A stretch of DNA of 64,000 nt from Macrocybe gigantea (GCA_011319805.1 SJRY01000050.1:1-64000); one strand, 5' to 3'. Positions 10,173 through 23,903 are shown, counted from the stretch's first letter. Notes: generated by a model from the sequence alone, not told the origin. Program-made: numbers and translations.

Positions 10173-13100
10173 ATGAGCAGGCAGTCCTCCGCCAATATGG
10201 GCATCCACCAGCGCTTTGAGGCCCAGGTGGACCTCGCGCAGCTGCCTTCGATAACGGACGACATCATCGTGGCCTGCCTTCGAGAACGCTTCATGTCCGA
10301 CCACATCTACACCAGCGTCGGTACTTCCTCCCTCATCGCCCTCAATCCCCACAAATACGTTGCCTCCAACTCCGATTCGGTCATGCACAAGTATGCCGCC
10401 GAGTACCGCGACTCCTCCGAGCACAAGCAGGCTCTGCCTCCGCACATCTTTCAGCTGGCGAACAACTCGTATTATCATATGCGAAGAACATTGCAGGATC
10501 AGTGCATCCTTTTCACGTATGTCCTGTGATCCTTCTTGATGTTATTATGTACTTACTTGTTTCTCTCCCCCAGTGGTGAAACTGCCAGCGGCAAGTCAGA
10601 AAATCGGCGGCTGGCCATCAAGACGCTGCTGGAGCTGAGCGTGAACAACCCAGGCAAAAAAGGTTCCAAACTCGCTGCGCAGGTACCCGCTTCCGAGTTC
10701 GTGTTGGAAACCTTTGGCAACGCCCGTACGCTCTTCAACCCGAACGCTTCCCGGTTCGGCAAATACACCGAGCTCCAGTTCAGCGAACGCGGAAGGCTGT
10801 GCGGAATCAAAACCCTCGATTATTACCTCGAGCGCAATCGCGTCGCGGGCGTGCCCTCTGGCGAACGCAATTTCCACATCTTTTACTATCTTATCGCTGG
10901 CGCCACACCTGAGGAGCGGCAGCATCTTCATCTACTCGACAAAACCACTTATCGCTATCTCGGCCACCGCGGCACCAACACGAGGACCAGTTTGGGTCGC
11001 GACGACGATGCGCAGCGGTTTGACCAGCTCAAGGTCGCCCTCAAGACAATAGGCTTCTCGAAGCGTCATGTCGCGCAGACCTGTCAGCTCGTTGCAGCAA
11101 TCCTCCATCTTGGCAATCTCGAATTTACGATAGATCGGCACCGTAACGAGGATGCCGCCGTTGTCCGCAATATGGATCTGCTAGCCATCGTCGCTGATTT
11201 CCTTGGCGTGCAGGCATCTACCCTTGAATCCGCTTTATCTTACAGAACGAAACTCGTAAAAAAGGAGCTTTGTACCGTCTTCCTTGACCCAGATGGTGCA
11301 TCGGACAACAGAGATGACCTCGCGAAGACGCTTTATTCCCTCCTGTTCGCCTGGCTTAACGAGCACATCAACCAACGTTTCTGCAAAGACGACTTTAGCA
11401 CATTTATTGGTCTATTCGACCTCCCTGGGCCCCAAAACATGACGAGCCGCTCCAATTCGCTTGATCAGTTCATCGTCAACTTCGCCAACGAGCGGTTGCT
11501 CAATTGGACACAGAAGCGCCTGTTCGAGAGCCATGTGAACGAGTATAATATGGAGGGCATTTCCCGCTTTGTCCCGACCGTGCCGTATTTCGACAACTCG
11601 GAGTGTGTGAGGCTGCTGCAAAACAAGCCGGGAGGCCTTATCCACATCATGGATGACCAAGCCCGCCGTGCGTCCAAGAAGACGAATCACACGATGGTCG
11701 AGGCGTTTCAGAAACGTTGGGGAAACCACTCCTCGTTCAAGGCTGGTGCGATGGACCGCTCCGGGTTCCCCACGTTCACTATCAACCATTTCAACGGGCC
11801 CGTGACCTATTCTTCGGAGAACTTCCTCGAGCGCAACCTAGACGCTCTCAATCCCGACTTTGTCTCTTTGATCAGAGGCACGTCCGACGGCGGCGAGGGC
11901 TCGGGGTCCATCAACCCTTTTGTCAAAGGACTTTTCTCAGCGAAGGCCATTGCTACGCAGCACACCCTCGCGACGAGGATACGATCGTCGCAGCGCAGCA
12001 AGCCGTCAAACCCATGCGCGCTCCATCTACCCGGCGGAAGAACACCATCAAGCGCATGCCAACCGTCAAAGAAGGCATGCCTGAGATCGAAGAGGTGCAG
12101 GAGGATGAGGCGCCGACGCTGTCGAGTGCGAGCCCGTGTGTCGCGGGGGAATTCCGCTCGGCGCTGGACACGCTGTTCGAGACCCTCGACGAGACGCAGG
12201 CGTGGTATGTGTTCTGCATCAACCCGAATGACTCGCAGCTACCGAATCAGCTAGAGGGGCGCAGCGTCAAGGGCCAGGTGCGCAGTGTGGCCTGACCGAG
12301 ATCGCCAAGCGCTGCCTTAATGTGTTTGAGGTTAACATGACCCCCGAGGAGTTTTGCGATCGGTATGCGGATGGTTTGGATGCGGCGGGCGTGTCGGAGG
12401 GTCAGCCGGTGGAGCGAGTCGCCCAGGCTAGGACGGCGTTTGGATTGTCGGAGACGGACATCATCGTTGGGCAACACAAGGTCAGATTGAGCTGTTCTTT
12501 TCATCTTGGTCACCGCCATCGAACATATATTGAATCGTTTTCTTTCATTCTATAGGTGTTTTTGTCGCATCAAGCATTCCATAAGTTTGAAGACCACCTG
12601 CGATCGCAGGATATCGAGGAGCAGAAGAGGAACCGCCTTCGTGATGCTGAAGCCGGAGCAGGCCTTGACCCGCGCGGAATCGCAGATCCGTATGCGCCTT
12701 ACCTTTCGCCAAGTCTGGATGCAGGCGAGTCGACCCCGTGGGCTGGCGGCTTCAGCGAAGCGTACAATGCTTCGAATCAGGCCCTCCCTCTAGTCCAGCA
12801 TGCCTCGCCGTTCCAGCGTGCGGATATGTACGAAGATGACTACGACGAGAACAAGTCCCTGCGCAGCGACGACTTTGACAACCGGAGCCGGTTCACGAGC
12901 CAGCGCGAGGACACCGCGTCGAACTATGGCTCCGAATCGTACGCCCCGTCGCGGAACATGTTCCAGTCTGACAAGAAGGCGCTGATGGACAAGGAGGCAC
13001 TCGCTGGCGAAATTCAGGAAGGCGAGACGACGGAGGTGCTCAAGGAGACTGCGGCGCGCAAGCGCTGGGTCGCGCTGTGCTGGATGCTGACATTCTGGGT

Positions 13101-16100
13101 GCCGACGTTCGCGCTGACGCACATCGGGCGGATGAAGCGCCTGGACGTGCGCCAGGCGTGGAGGGAGAAGCTCGCGCTCAATATGATCATTGGTTTATGT
13201 GCGCCTGTGCGGTGTTCGTCATTGCTGTCCTCGGCGTCCTGATTTGTCCCACGGAGCACGTCTTCAATTCTCAGGAGCTGGCGTCGCATTCGTACCAGCT
13301 CAATCCGAACAACGTCCTTGTTGCGATCAGAGGTGAAGTGTTTGATCTCAACGTTGTCGCGGAGAGACATGGGCGCCTTCTACCCATTGTCCCTTCGAAG
13401 TCGGTTCTCAAGTACGGCGGTCAAGTCGCGGACGATATCTTCCCTGTTCAGGTGCGTTCATCTGCCTGTACTTGACTCCTGCTCCTGCCGTGTCTCATGT
13501 TGCGAATAGGTTAGCGCACTTTGCAACGGTGTCACCGGTTCGGTTAGTCCTTGGGTCATCTTGGATTCGAAAAATCGGACGGATCAAAATGCTCAATACC
13601 ATGATTTCCGCGCTTTTACGAATGACTCTCGCCCTGACTGGTACTTCGAGAACATGGTGCAGATGCGCTACACTGCGCGGCGCGGCTTTATGGGATATAC
13701 ACCAAAGGAGATCAGGAACATGGCCGCCAAGGGTCGGACGGTTGCCATCTACAACGGGCTGGTGTACGATTTGACGACTTACCTCTCTAGTCCTCCTGCC
13801 GTTCATACTCCTCAGGGCACGGCTCCACCGGCCGTTGATACCAACTTCATGGATGGAAGCGTTGTGGGTGTATTCACGTCTGGCGCAGGCCGGGACATCA
13901 CCAAGGATCTCGACAACATCGGCATCGACAGTGCTGTGCTCGCGAGGCAGAAGATCTGCTTGAGAAATCTTTTCACAATCGGCAAGATCGATAACCGCAA
14001 CTCTGCTCAGTGCCAATTCGCCACGTACGTCCTGCTGGCGCTTTCAATCATGATGGTGGCCGTCATCGGGTTCAAATTTTTGGCATCGCTCAACTTTGGC
14101 GCGGCTCGTGCCCCGAGGATCATGACAAATTCGTCATCTGCCAGGTGCCTTGTTATACCGAAGGCGACACTTCTTTGCGACGCACGATCGACTCTCTCGC
14201 TCAGCTCAAGTACGACGATAAACGTAAGCTGCTGGTCATTATTTGCGACGGCATGATCGTCGGTTCGGGCAACGACCGTCCTACGCCTCGCATCGTTCTT
14301 GACATTCTCGGCGCCGATCCGAACCTGGACCCCGAGCCGCTCAGCTTCCTGTCACTGGGCGAAGGAGCGAAGCAGCACAATATGGGCAAGGTATATTCTG
14401 GTCTTTATGAATGCTCTGGCCACGTCGTGCCGTACCTCGTCATCGTCAAAGTCGGCAAACCGTCGGAGCGCGCTCGACCTGGCAATCGTGGCAAGCGTGA
14501 CTCGCAGATGCTGATGATGCACTTCTTGAACAAGGTTCGTCGCCGCCGTCTGAAGGCATCTCCGCATTTCTGATTATTTTTTTTTTGCAGGTCCATTCAA
14601 TTCGCCGATGAACCCGCTGGAGCTTGAGATGTACCACCAGATCAAGAATGTCATTGGTGTCAACCCGACGTTCTACGAGTACCTATTCATGGTTGATGCC
14701 GATACCACCGTCGATCCTTTCTCGGTTAATCGTCTCATTTCCGCGTATGTTTTTGTTATATCCTAGTAACGCGTAGATCTTTCTGAGCCTTGCGTATCTC
14801 CAGCATGATACACGACAAGAAGCTGCTCGGTGTTTGCGGTGAAACGGAGCTTGCGAATGCCAAACAGTCTCTCATCACTATGATGCAGGTTCGGCAATTC
14901 ACTTTCCCCTTCTTTCTTGTCTTTCTAAGAGATTTCTCATAGGTCTACGAGTATTTCATCTCGCACCACATGGCTAAGGCTTTTGAAAGTCTGTTCGGTT
15001 CCGTTACTTGTCTTCCCGGTTGCTTCACCCTGTACCGCCTGCGGACGCCCGATACCCACAAACCTCTGTTAATTTCCAACCAGCTGATCGAGGACTACTC
15101 TGAGAACCGAGTCGACACGTTGCACATGAAGAATCTGTTGCACCTGGGAGAAGATCGTTACCTCACCACGCTCCTTCTTAAACACTTTCCGCGCTTCAAG
15201 ACGCAGTTCGTCCGTGACGCCCATGCCTACACTGTTGCTCCCGATGATTGGAAGGTCCTGCTTTCGCAACGTCGTCGTTGGATCAACTCAACCGTGCACA
15301 ATCTTGGTGAACTCATCTTCTTGGACCAGCTCTGTGGTTTCTGCTGCTTCTCGATGCGTTTCGTGGTCATGATTGATTTGGTCTCGACGCTCACCCAGCC
15401 TGTCAACGTTGCCTATGTACGTCTCATCCTCAATCATCATCTGAAACACAGCTGACTCCTTCCAGATTGCATACCTCATCTATCTGATTGCTGGTGAAGG
15501 GAAAGGTGTCCCGCAGCTGGCTCTGATAATGATTGCTGCCATCTATGGCGTTCAAGCGCTCATCTTCATCATGCGACGCAAGTGGGACATGATCGGCTGG
15601 ATGTTCTTCTATATCCTTGCTATTCCGGCGTTCTCGTTCTTCCTTCCTTTGTACTCCTTCTGGAAGATGGATGATTTCTCATGGGGTGCCACGCGTGTCG
15701 TGTTGGGAGAATCTGGCAAGAAGATCATTGTCCATGTACGTCGTTCGGTCCTCCAAAATGGCTAATATTCTGACCGCCTTTCTCCAGGATGAAGGAAAAT
15801 TCGATCCTCGCGCCATACCGCTCAAATCCTGGAATGACTATGTATGTTTCCTTGCGCTGAAGTCGAGTAACATATTGATTGTTTGTCGCGTCCCAGGAAA
15901 ATGAACTTTGGGACAAAGAATCCAATCATAGCATTGGTTCCTGGGTGCCTCCGATAAAGAATAAGGAAGGATATGCAGAATCTCACACTGCTTCCATCTA
16001 TGGCCGCGAAACGTACTACGAGCCACGCAGTTATTCCCCGTCGCCCTCTCAAGCAGGAATGTATCCGCCTCCCGGATATCAATCAGGACGCAATACCCCG

Positions 16101-16406
16101 CAATCCACGCTCCGACCTTTGGGTGAAGCAGGTTTTCTCCATCATCCCGCGCCGTCAAGACCTCCGACGAATTATCTCGATATTCCTATACCCACCAGTC
16201 GCAGCCCCGACAATCTGCCGCCTGGCTCGCCAACAGAGACAGACCTTGATCGGGCCGTCCAAGATATCCTGCGCGGAGCTGATCTTAATTCGATAACAAA
16301 GAGAGATATTCGACGACAGCTAGAGGAACGTTTCAGAGTTGACTTGACGGAACGCAAGGCTAGCATAAACGCCGCTATTGATCGAGCATTATTGAGCCAT
16401 TCTTGA
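10173..16406 (+). CDS. mcs1: Chitin synthase with N-terminal myosin motor domain
   Basis: This makes cell-wall chitin from UDP-GlcNAc at the plasma membrane; the motor domain helps deliver or tether it at growth sites. Order of parts (about 1,900 residues in all): myosin-like head from ATG 10173 with P-loop GETASGKS at the first splice junction; linker; membrane segment at about 13070-13130; a second at about 13200-13250; cytochrome-b5-like region ([15 protein letters not shown], later [14 protein letters not shown]); GT2 chitin synthase core with DADTTV (about 14695-14712) and QRRRW (about 15268-15282); C-terminal membrane segments; and a DEK_C domain (16245-16400). Introns include 10517-10573, 12481-12555, 13452-13509 and 14535-14590. 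Five single-base losses break the frame: about 11960, 12289, 13190, 14111 and 14596. All but the first lie in plain homopolymers. Class V/VII-like architecture, as Ustilago mcs1. Very confident of identity. Confidence 0.95.
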
Positions 16407-16830
16407 AGTTTGGGGATCCTATCTGGACTTGGTGTTTAGTCTTTCGTACAACCTTTTTTTCGCCTTTCATCTGCCTGGATTATTGCCATCTTTACGAACC
16501 ACATGCGGTTTTTTCTTTTCTTTTCTCTCTTTTTGCCTTCCCTCCCCTCGCTACTCTACGGACAGATCACTCATTGCAGACATTAGTATCCTTACGTATT
16601 ATCTGTCGTTATCCTCAGGACACTTTGCATCGCCGCCATGTCTTAGTCATAATATGCATAGAACAATCTATCGATAGAACCGGAAGTTTTCGTACTCATT
16701 GACTAAGTGAGGCGATTGGCAACAAGCATGTCTTGTCGACTCGCAGAGAAGCATGTGCCGCCACTCATATATCAACCTACAAACACAACGATCTGTATCG
16801 AGGGCGACTGTAACAGAAGGACGAGTTCGC
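16407..16830. terminator. 3' intergenic region between convergent genes
   Basis: Converging 3' ends of the chitin synthase and the esterase. The stretch is T-rich on the plus strand (TTTTCTTTTCTTTTCTC around 16510-16530) and contains no supported gene. Polyadenylation signals could not be assigned. Confidence 0.4.
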
Positions 16831-18151
16831 TCAGGCAGTCCCAAATGCATTAGCGAGAGCTTGCGCAGCGTCCAAGACCAACTGCCTCCCGACCTTGAGT
16901 GCGCTAGATGATGCATGCATGTGCACGTCAATACCTCCGTAGATCACATATCAGAGGGACTCACCCTGTGAATTGCATCAGCGTTGAAAGGCCTCGAAGA
17001 AGGCGAAAATCACACACTATCCATAGCCATTACTGGATGAGGCGCTTTCTCGTAAACTTTGATCTCGACATCAACACCTCCGACGTCTTGTAGCATCTTA
17101 CCATAGGCTAAGCCTTCTCCTGCCAAGATATCGAGCTCCGCTATGGCGATCCAAGCTTTCTTCGGGGTGAGTTTCCTCACGAGGTCTGGGGGAGCGAAGA
17201 TCGGCGAGGCATCCCAGTTGGTTCGGTCTTGTGCGTTAGGGAGGTAGTTGTCTAGGAACCATGTCATCCGGCGAGGAGTGAGCCATGGGGTGTGCTGATT
17301 CTTGATCCAGGTGTTGGATTCCGAGGCGGATGATGCGGACTCGGGTCGAGGTTCTTCGAGCGCAGCCGACAACGTGTTGTCGGTGACGGGGACGATGAGC
17401 AGCTGGAACATGAGAGGTATCTGGGGCGTCCTTTGCGAAGCCTTGAGAGCCAAAATGGCTGCTAGGTTTCCACCACTACAGGACGTCATCAAGGAACGCA
17501 TCCTCAAGATCTAACCATGTTCCATTACCTGGAAGAACCGCCCACAGCGATTCTCGAATGTTTACGTTCAATTTGGATTTACCATATTGGATGACCCAAT
17601 CAAGAGCGTCTACCGCGTCTTCGACGGCGGCAGGATAAGGGTTCTCCGGAGCGAGGCGGTAATCGACACACCACGACGCACTTGGCTCCTGCCGATGTGA
17701 CCTCGGTGAGCATAAACGGTGATTTTGAACATAAACATATTGACTGACGGACAACTACGTTCGTCGCAAAGGACGTCTCGCTTGAGATATCGCCCAATGT
17801 CCATCCTCCTGATGAGCCGTCAAGTTGACGGATCATTAGCGGACTTGGAGACGTACCACCATGAAAGTAAATGAGAACTGGCCAGCCACCTTCAGGGGCA
17901 TCTCCTTCAGGTGTGAACGCCCTGAACTTAGTCTTGGGAAGATCAAAGTCTTCCGTCTTGCCCACTTTCAAGGGATCAGACGCTCCAGGTACGGCAGGGC
18001 CATTGCGAATAGATGAGCTCCAGGGCAGCGTCTCTGGCGGAACGATGTACTGCAGATGAGCATTGTGAAATTCCAGGTATTCGGGATCAAGACGTGGTAT
18101 GATGCTCGGATGGAGCGGTTGGTGGACGATGCGTTCTCCAGCCGTCGTCAT
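16831..18151 (-). CDS. Alpha/beta hydrolase, HSL-type esterase/lipase
   Basis: This is a hormone-sensitive-lipase-like ester hydrolase. Start ATG 18151. Landmarks: YFHGG (oxyanion hole) near 17870; SVDYRLAPENPYPAAVEDAVDALDW-type strand at about 17600-17680; nucleophile elbow GGSSSGGNLA spanning the splice at about 17470-17540; Asp region AELDILAGEG (about 17110); and catalytic-His segment EKAPHPVMAMDS (about 17040). A last exon (about 16831-16900) encodes a helical tail (VGRQLVLDAAQALANAFGTA) and stops at TGA 16831-16833. The frame needs one extra A near 17551 (GAA where GAAA fits), the same single-base loss seen elsewhere. No signal peptide, so probably intracellular. The natural substrate cannot be read from sequence. 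Confidence 0.85.
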
Positions 18152-18469
18152 TATCCTTATCGATGGAGGTTTGGGTGTCTAAAGCAACAGAAGTGCTTCA
18201 GAGAATTGGGGTATCATATGGACCAATAAGAAGATCCGGGCCGTTCGTTCCGGCGACACGATCACGAGAGTGATTGGCTTGACTCACCATGCTGTTGTGT
18301 TCACACTTTCTGTACCTCAACTGACAGAATCTGCTAGACAAAATCGAGCGTTGGGCCACAAACGTTGAAAGAGGCTCCATAGAGAGAACGGTCCAATACG
18401 AACATGGTCCTAGCATGCTGGATGAAAAAAATACCTAGGGACGTCTTTTCAACTGACTGCAAAGTGTTG
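18152..18469. other. Esterase upstream region
   Basis: Contains the word GGCCGTTCGTTCCGG (about 18240), which recurs near 22688 in the later repeat unit. No gene is supported. Confidence 0.35.
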
Positions 18470-18809
18470 TATTGCTGCCTCCGCCACTGCTTAATATTCA
18501 CGTGGACGTAGAAGCGTTGCCGGCAACGTTTTTTTTCAATTACGGACAAAGAGCGCAATGTTATTCCACTAGACATCATCAGAAAGGTGTACGGAACTGC
18601 AACGTTCGTGGAAGAAAGGGTACATTCATGTGTGTGGTTTTTTGTTTTCTCAATTTTCGCAAAGTAATCAGAGACCGCTTTCCAAATTTCCTACTTGCTA
18701 CGGGCCGGGAGCCTATAACGCAAGACATGTATTCTTCAGCTCTCGAAGACTGTTCGCGGTGCAAACTTACGGTGATGCTTCGTTGAAAAGCTTCCATTCA
18801 AGCTTCCTG

Positions 18810-19167
18810 CTAGTCGCCGAGAAGCTCCTCGGGAGGAGGTTGCCACTTTTTGGCAGGGCCAGGCTTCCACTTGCGATTGACTCTTCACCCTCGCCTTCGG
18901 CAAGAGCTTCGTCAGCTCCGTGCCTCCAATTGTAATGGGGCCTCCACCTCCTCCTGAGCTCGTCGTCAGCGGCCTCGCCAGACTGCTCTTGTTCCTGTTC
19001 CTGTTCGACCGCCTCGTCGGCGCCCAACCTCCAGCGGCGCCCACGAATCCATTTCAGGTTCTGCTCCTCCTGCTACAATGGTTACAATACGGCAGTTAGT
19101 ACGTTGAGCTGTGCAAGGAAACGGTGGGCTCAACGGTGGGCTCGTTCTGCTGCTGCTGTTGAGACAT
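18810..19167 (-). CDS. W-repeat small protein, copy A
   Basis: Exon 1 (19167-19135) encodes an 11-residue Gln-rich leader, MSQQQQQNEPT. The intron runs 19134-19073 from GTTGAG to TTGTAG. Exon 2 then gives three repeats: KWIRGRRWRLGADEA, RRWRPHYNWRHGADEALAE and KWKPGPAKKWQPPPEELLGD, ending at TAG 18810. Glu/Gln-rich linkers (EQEQEQEQ) separate them. About 98 residues; no signal peptide, no membrane segment, no Cys. The frame between repeats 2 and 3 needs one extra base near 18876 (GAG where GAGG fits). First of three tandem paralogues; a TATA box lies about 75 bases upstream. Family and function not recognised. Confidence 0.68.
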
Positions 19168-19240
19168 CTGGGTTGTCTTGCTTGCTTTTATAAGGTAAGA
19201 GAGGTTTTTGGCCTGCTTATTCCGAGCGATTGACTTCGTC

Positions 19241-19247
19241 TTTTATA
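19241..19247 (-). promoter_or_regulatory. TATA box of W-repeat copy A
   Basis: On the minus strand this reads TATAAAA, about 75 bases before the ATG at 19167. The surrounding 60 bases are conserved with copies B and C. Confidence 0.5.
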
Positions 19248-20853
19248 TGTTTTCGTTCCTCCTATAGGCTCTTGAATGGCATTCTCCGGTGCCTCTGGGG
19301 TTGAATCCAACAAGGCACGTTTTAAAATGAAGCGCGAATTGCGATGGCGCGATTAAATCACACCCGCCCCAAAGCAGCCTCAAGAAGCAAATGGGGATGC
19401 TTTTCTCATACATCCTCGGCAGGTGACCAGCCTACTTTCTTCGCGTATGCGATAATTCGTCATCTGTTCTGCAGTCTTGACGCCATAGGACAAGTATCTG
19501 GAAGGGATAAAAAAAGCGAACATAGAGACTCGTCCTCATGTCCATGGTTCCGCGCGTCAAGGAAGCAGAAGCTCTGGCTTCAACTAATTCCCCTTCCGTT
19601 CCATGCTACATGTCGAAGACATAAGGAGGAAATATTTCCTCTGCAGGCGCCCCGGTGATGCTGGAAAAGGGCAATGCACAACGATGAACGTGAGAACGAC
19701 GTGGAACCATCAAGAAAATCACACCGTCTTCAGAGCTATGTTTTTCCTCGACTTTAAGGTCATTCGTCATGCATTTATGCATATACTCAATATTGCTTGC
19801 ATAGTGGAACAGCTGACTGCAGGTGTGAACATTCCCTCCCATAAACGGGACATGCGACCGGTGGATAGACGAAGGCGCTCATGACAAATCACTGTCTTCA
19901 TATCTTGCCTCTACTAATGAGACCTAGAGATTCCATTCCTCCTGTCGATCTGTGAAGACGTGCTTCTGATTGCATTTTTATGCCTACCAATTCCTAATCT
20001 GGTCATCAGGCAAGCCACCGGTGCGAAGATATCTCGCCAGGCACTTCGACTTGTCGCAAAACATCAGGAGCCATCTGCAGCGCTCACCCCATCAAAGATC
20101 CATTCTTTCTGCCAAGGATTATCCGTTGATGATGCACCTTCTGTAGCGCGCACGGACTAACTAACAGGCAGAATGTCCAGTTAATTTGAGGACTGCTTCT
20201 GTGTTGCATTTGGCGCCATACCAAGGCAAGGACAATAGCCACCGGATGCCTGTATGAACCGATTCAAAGATGAGTGATAGCAGAAGACCGTTCAGGGATA
20301 CAATGATCGAATGCAGCTTTGACATATGAGTCAGTGAACGTGGAGACGAACATACAGCGCGGGCATCAATTGGTATACGTTGGCGCCATGGTATCGGCAA
20401 TTTCGCCCTCGACTTCAAGACCTAACGAGGTAACTTTTGTACGCGCGGTTAAGACGTGCTAGTTTTTATCTTTCGTATCATAATTTTTAACCGCCAAATT
20501 CTCACCAGCGTCCACGGACATTTCCTCAGACTTACAATACGACACGCTACCCTGCTTTGCTAATCGCTCCTTCATGTTCAAGTGAAAGTAGAAGCAGTGT
20601 CAGTGACATTTTCCTTGGACCTCATACTCATGACAACGGCATACAGAATCTGCATTCGGAACTACGGGTACAATCAATGTATAACGGTTTTCTCGATTTT
20701 CACAGACAATGAACACAAATTTCTGACATTCTTCGCCCACAGTAGAAATGGAACTAGTCACTGTGGAAGCCTACAACGACAGGTATGTTTTCGTCAGGTC
20801 ATGAGACTTGTTCATGGTGTACGACGTACGGAACTAGTATTCGTTCAGGACCT

Positions 20854-21119
20854 TTACTTGCCGCCGAGAAGCTCATCGGCGTTAGGCTTCCACGTCTTTC
20901 CAGGGTTCCACTTAGGCTTGAGCTCTTCGGGATTCCCGCCTTCGCCTTCAGCAAGGACTTCGTCAGCCCCGTGCCTCCAACGGGTGACCCCCCACTTCCG
21001 ATTCTGGCTGTCAGCGCCAGCCTGGTGTCCCAATGGTGCAAGTCAGTGTCTTTGACAATGTGCAATGAAACGGCAAGCTCAACAGAGGGCTGGTTCTGCG
21101 GTTGTTGCTGCTGAGGCAT
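20854..21119 (-). CDS. W-repeat small protein, copy B
   Basis: Exon 1 (21119-21084) encodes a 12-residue leader (MPQQQQPQNQPS). The intron is 21083-21004, beginning GTTGAG. Exon 2 (21003-20854) encodes two repeats, RKWGVTRWRHGADEVLAE and PKWNPGKTWKPNADELLGGK, joined by an acidic linker GEGGNPEEL. It ends at TAA 20854. The 61-residue frame is intact without correction, and exon 2 is an exact multiple of three. Strongest single piece of evidence that this family is truly coding in the W-repeat frame; a longer overlapping ORF in another frame is the unspliced shadow. Role not known. Confidence 0.7.
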
Positions 21120-21197
21120 TTCGATTGCGTTGCTTGCTTGTGTGAGAGTAGGCGAGAGAGGTTTTTGGCCTGCATATTCAAAGTGACTGACCTCGTC

Positions 21198-21204
21198 TTT
21201 TATA
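21198..21204 (-). promoter_or_regulatory. TATA box of W-repeat copy B
   Basis: TATAAAAGACGAGGTCA on the minus strand, about 80 bases before the ATG at 21119. Nearly identical to the copy A and C promoters. Confidence 0.5.
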
Positions 21205-23602
21205 TGTTTTTGTTGCTCCTGTGCTTCCCCACATGGCAGTAACCAGGCGCCTCTGGGGTCGGACCCAGAAAGACACGTTTGCACATGAAACACAGCTTTC
21301 CGATGGCGTGATTCGAGCATCTCCAGCCCAAGACACCCTCAGCGAACAAATGGGCGTGCCTTTCTCATGACCGCTCAGCAGGTGATCAGCTTTTTCAATC
21401 CAGTTCCGCGATCGTTCAACATCCGATCTTCTCTCAGGATGTCGTAGAACATTCCAAGCAATTCAAAACAGAAGTGAATGGTACTCTGCGCGTCAAGACA
21501 CCCGACGCTCTGGCGTGGGTCAATCGCCTTCCCTGCAGTTCCATTATGCATGTCAAGTGCATAAGGAGGAAGCACCTTCGAAACGTGCGTGCGGTTGGCA
21601 TTGGAGAATGTGCAATAGACACCGTTAGACGCTCAGTGGGATGAGCGGTGCGAAGGCTCTAGACTCGGAGCTGTCGATGATGTAAATTTGCTATTTCCCT
21701 AGAATCATTTTGTTTCCTTACCTCAAAGAACAGCGAAAAACCTTATTGAGGGATCCAGGCAATGTGCAGTGTTGCCCGTCCAGAAACGAAGTCAGCAGCC
21801 AACGCAAGCGAAACTCTTTCAACGAAATCCCTAGTATCAAGGCGCCTGAGCGCTAATTCGGTGGGATGACGCCGGCGCCTGAGAGAAATTGTTCCGTTCG
21901 CATCTCGCCTTCTAAAAATGTGTCTATCAAAGCGTCATTCCTCCTGTCGATCTGCATGGGCATGCTGCTTTCTGTTTATGCGGCATATCTGATGGTCGTC
22001 TAATGTGAATTCCGATTGGGATCTTGCTTATCGCAAAGCATCAGGAACTCTGGGGAGCCCTCTACACTCCATCAGAGATTCATGCATTCTGCCTGCTTAA
22101 CATTTTTCATTGACAAAATAGCATACTTCTTGTGGCTGTTCCCTAACTGAATGACAAGTAGAAGTGCCATTTAGATGATTTCGGGATTTTCCCTGTTGTA
22201 ACCTGATGCCATGCTAAGGGAATAACCAGCCACGGGATTTTACTATCACCGGTCACAGAGATGACCCCACATCGATAGAGACCGCACCCTATTCAGCGGC
22301 ATCGCGACTAAATGTAGGTCTGGAACGTGCTTCATAGAGTAAATATTCAGACCAAGGTACAAGAGGACGTCGGTGGGTCGGATAGACGCTAAACCGTATC
22401 GGATGATTTACCAGACCGACAGAAGATGAATTAAAGGCATCGTATTCGAATGCATCGGGGCGTAACGCTGAACCGGCAGTAGCTGTGGCTGCCATCACTC
22501 ATTTTTATGCAATAGCTCTCATCTCAGGAATAATTTAAGAATACGATGCAATTTTAGCATTCAGGCCAAAGTATAACTTTTTTTTATCGTTCAGACAGCT
22601 GCATTTAAGTGATTTCGAGTATGCCAAACGCTCACTTGAAGAAACGTACTTAGAAACGGAGCACCATATCGATCAACAGGAGCCGGGCCGTTCGTTCCGG
22701 TGACACCGCGATCACGTGGCAATCCTCCGATTGGTTCTTATTGGCATCAGAAGTCTTTCGTGCTTGTGCTTCACCGCCAACGCGAACGACTGACGTCTGG
22801 CCCTTCTGTCACTTTGGACAGATGTATTCGCTCAAGATTTATACACTCATGACCAGGCGCTAGACGCTGACGCGTATTTTTTTCGGTCGTCAAACATTGA
22901 AAAGGGATTCTGCAAGTCCAATACAAATGTGGTATGAGTAAGTTGAGGAAATTATGTTTCTTCTTTCTCAAAACACTTCCGAAGACCATTGAACTGAATT
23001 TGAGAAGGCTTCACCGTGCACATCGCTCCCAGTACGCAGAGGAAGGCAAAGGAAAAGGCGTTGACACGATTGCTTTACCATGTCTTGGACGTGCCATGTG
23101 TAGCAGCCTAAATGGTGAGCTCTTGACTTGGACGTATAATGATTCGCTCGTTGATCTTTGCACATAGACAAGGTACGGCGCTCTTTGGTCTTTGGCATCA
23201 CGTCTCTCGACAACCTCGAAATTTCATAGCTCTTCACGGATCATTCCCAAAACATTCGACGAGTTATTCAACTCTACCGCATTCGTCCATATCTCCGCTG
23301 CACATTTACGAAAATGCGAAAAACGTTGCCAACAACGTTCTTCTCGACCTTATCACAATGTTGTACAAAATCACAATGTTCGGGATTCGGGACTATACAC
23401 AACAGATACATTCAATGTATATGGTTTTTCTCGATTTTCGCAAAGTAACGAGGGACTGATTCGTACGTTTCTTCGGTAACAAAAGGAGACGATGAGCACT
23501 CCAGAAGCTTGCAATAAAACGTATGCATGCATTAGCCAAGTCTTCTCAGAGACTTCTTTACCGTGCAGGACTTACAGAAATGCTTCGCTGTGGAGTATTC
23601 GT

Positions 23603-23903
23603 TCAGGACCCCTGCTTCTTGTCGCCCTCGCCTTCGGCAAGAGCTTCGTCGGCTCCGTGCCTCCAAGGGCGAGGTAGTCTCCACCTCCGCCTGAGGTCGT
23701 CATCAGCAGCCTCGCCGGATGCTCTTGTTCCTGTCCCTGTTCCTGCTGGACCGCCTCGTCGGCGCCCACCCTCCAGCGGCGCCCATGAATCCACCTCGGA
23801 ATCTGCTCCTCCTGTTGCAATGGGTGCGGTCAGTATGTTGAACAGTGTGCAGGGAAACGGTGGACTCAACGGTGGGCTCGTTCTGCTGCTGCTGTTGAGA
23901 CAT
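23603..23903 (-). CDS. W-repeat small protein, copy C
   Basis: Exon 1 (23903-23871) has the same leader as copy A (MSQQQQQNEPT). The intron is 23870-23812, GTTGAG to CAACAG. Exon 2 has two repeats, PRWIHGRRWRVGADEAVQQ and RRWRLPRPWRHGADEALAE, then a short Lys/Gln tail and TGA at 23603. About 80 residues if one base is supplied near 23716, where copy A reads GAGCAGTC and this copy GAGCATC. Third unit of the tandem array; upstream region almost the same as in copy A. Confidence 0.65.

Noticed and set aside
20799..21320. 173-residue minus-strand ORF overlapping W-repeat copy B
   Set aside because: It reads through the proposed intron and uses a frame without the W-A-D-E pattern; splicing to the 61-residue product fits all sister copies better.
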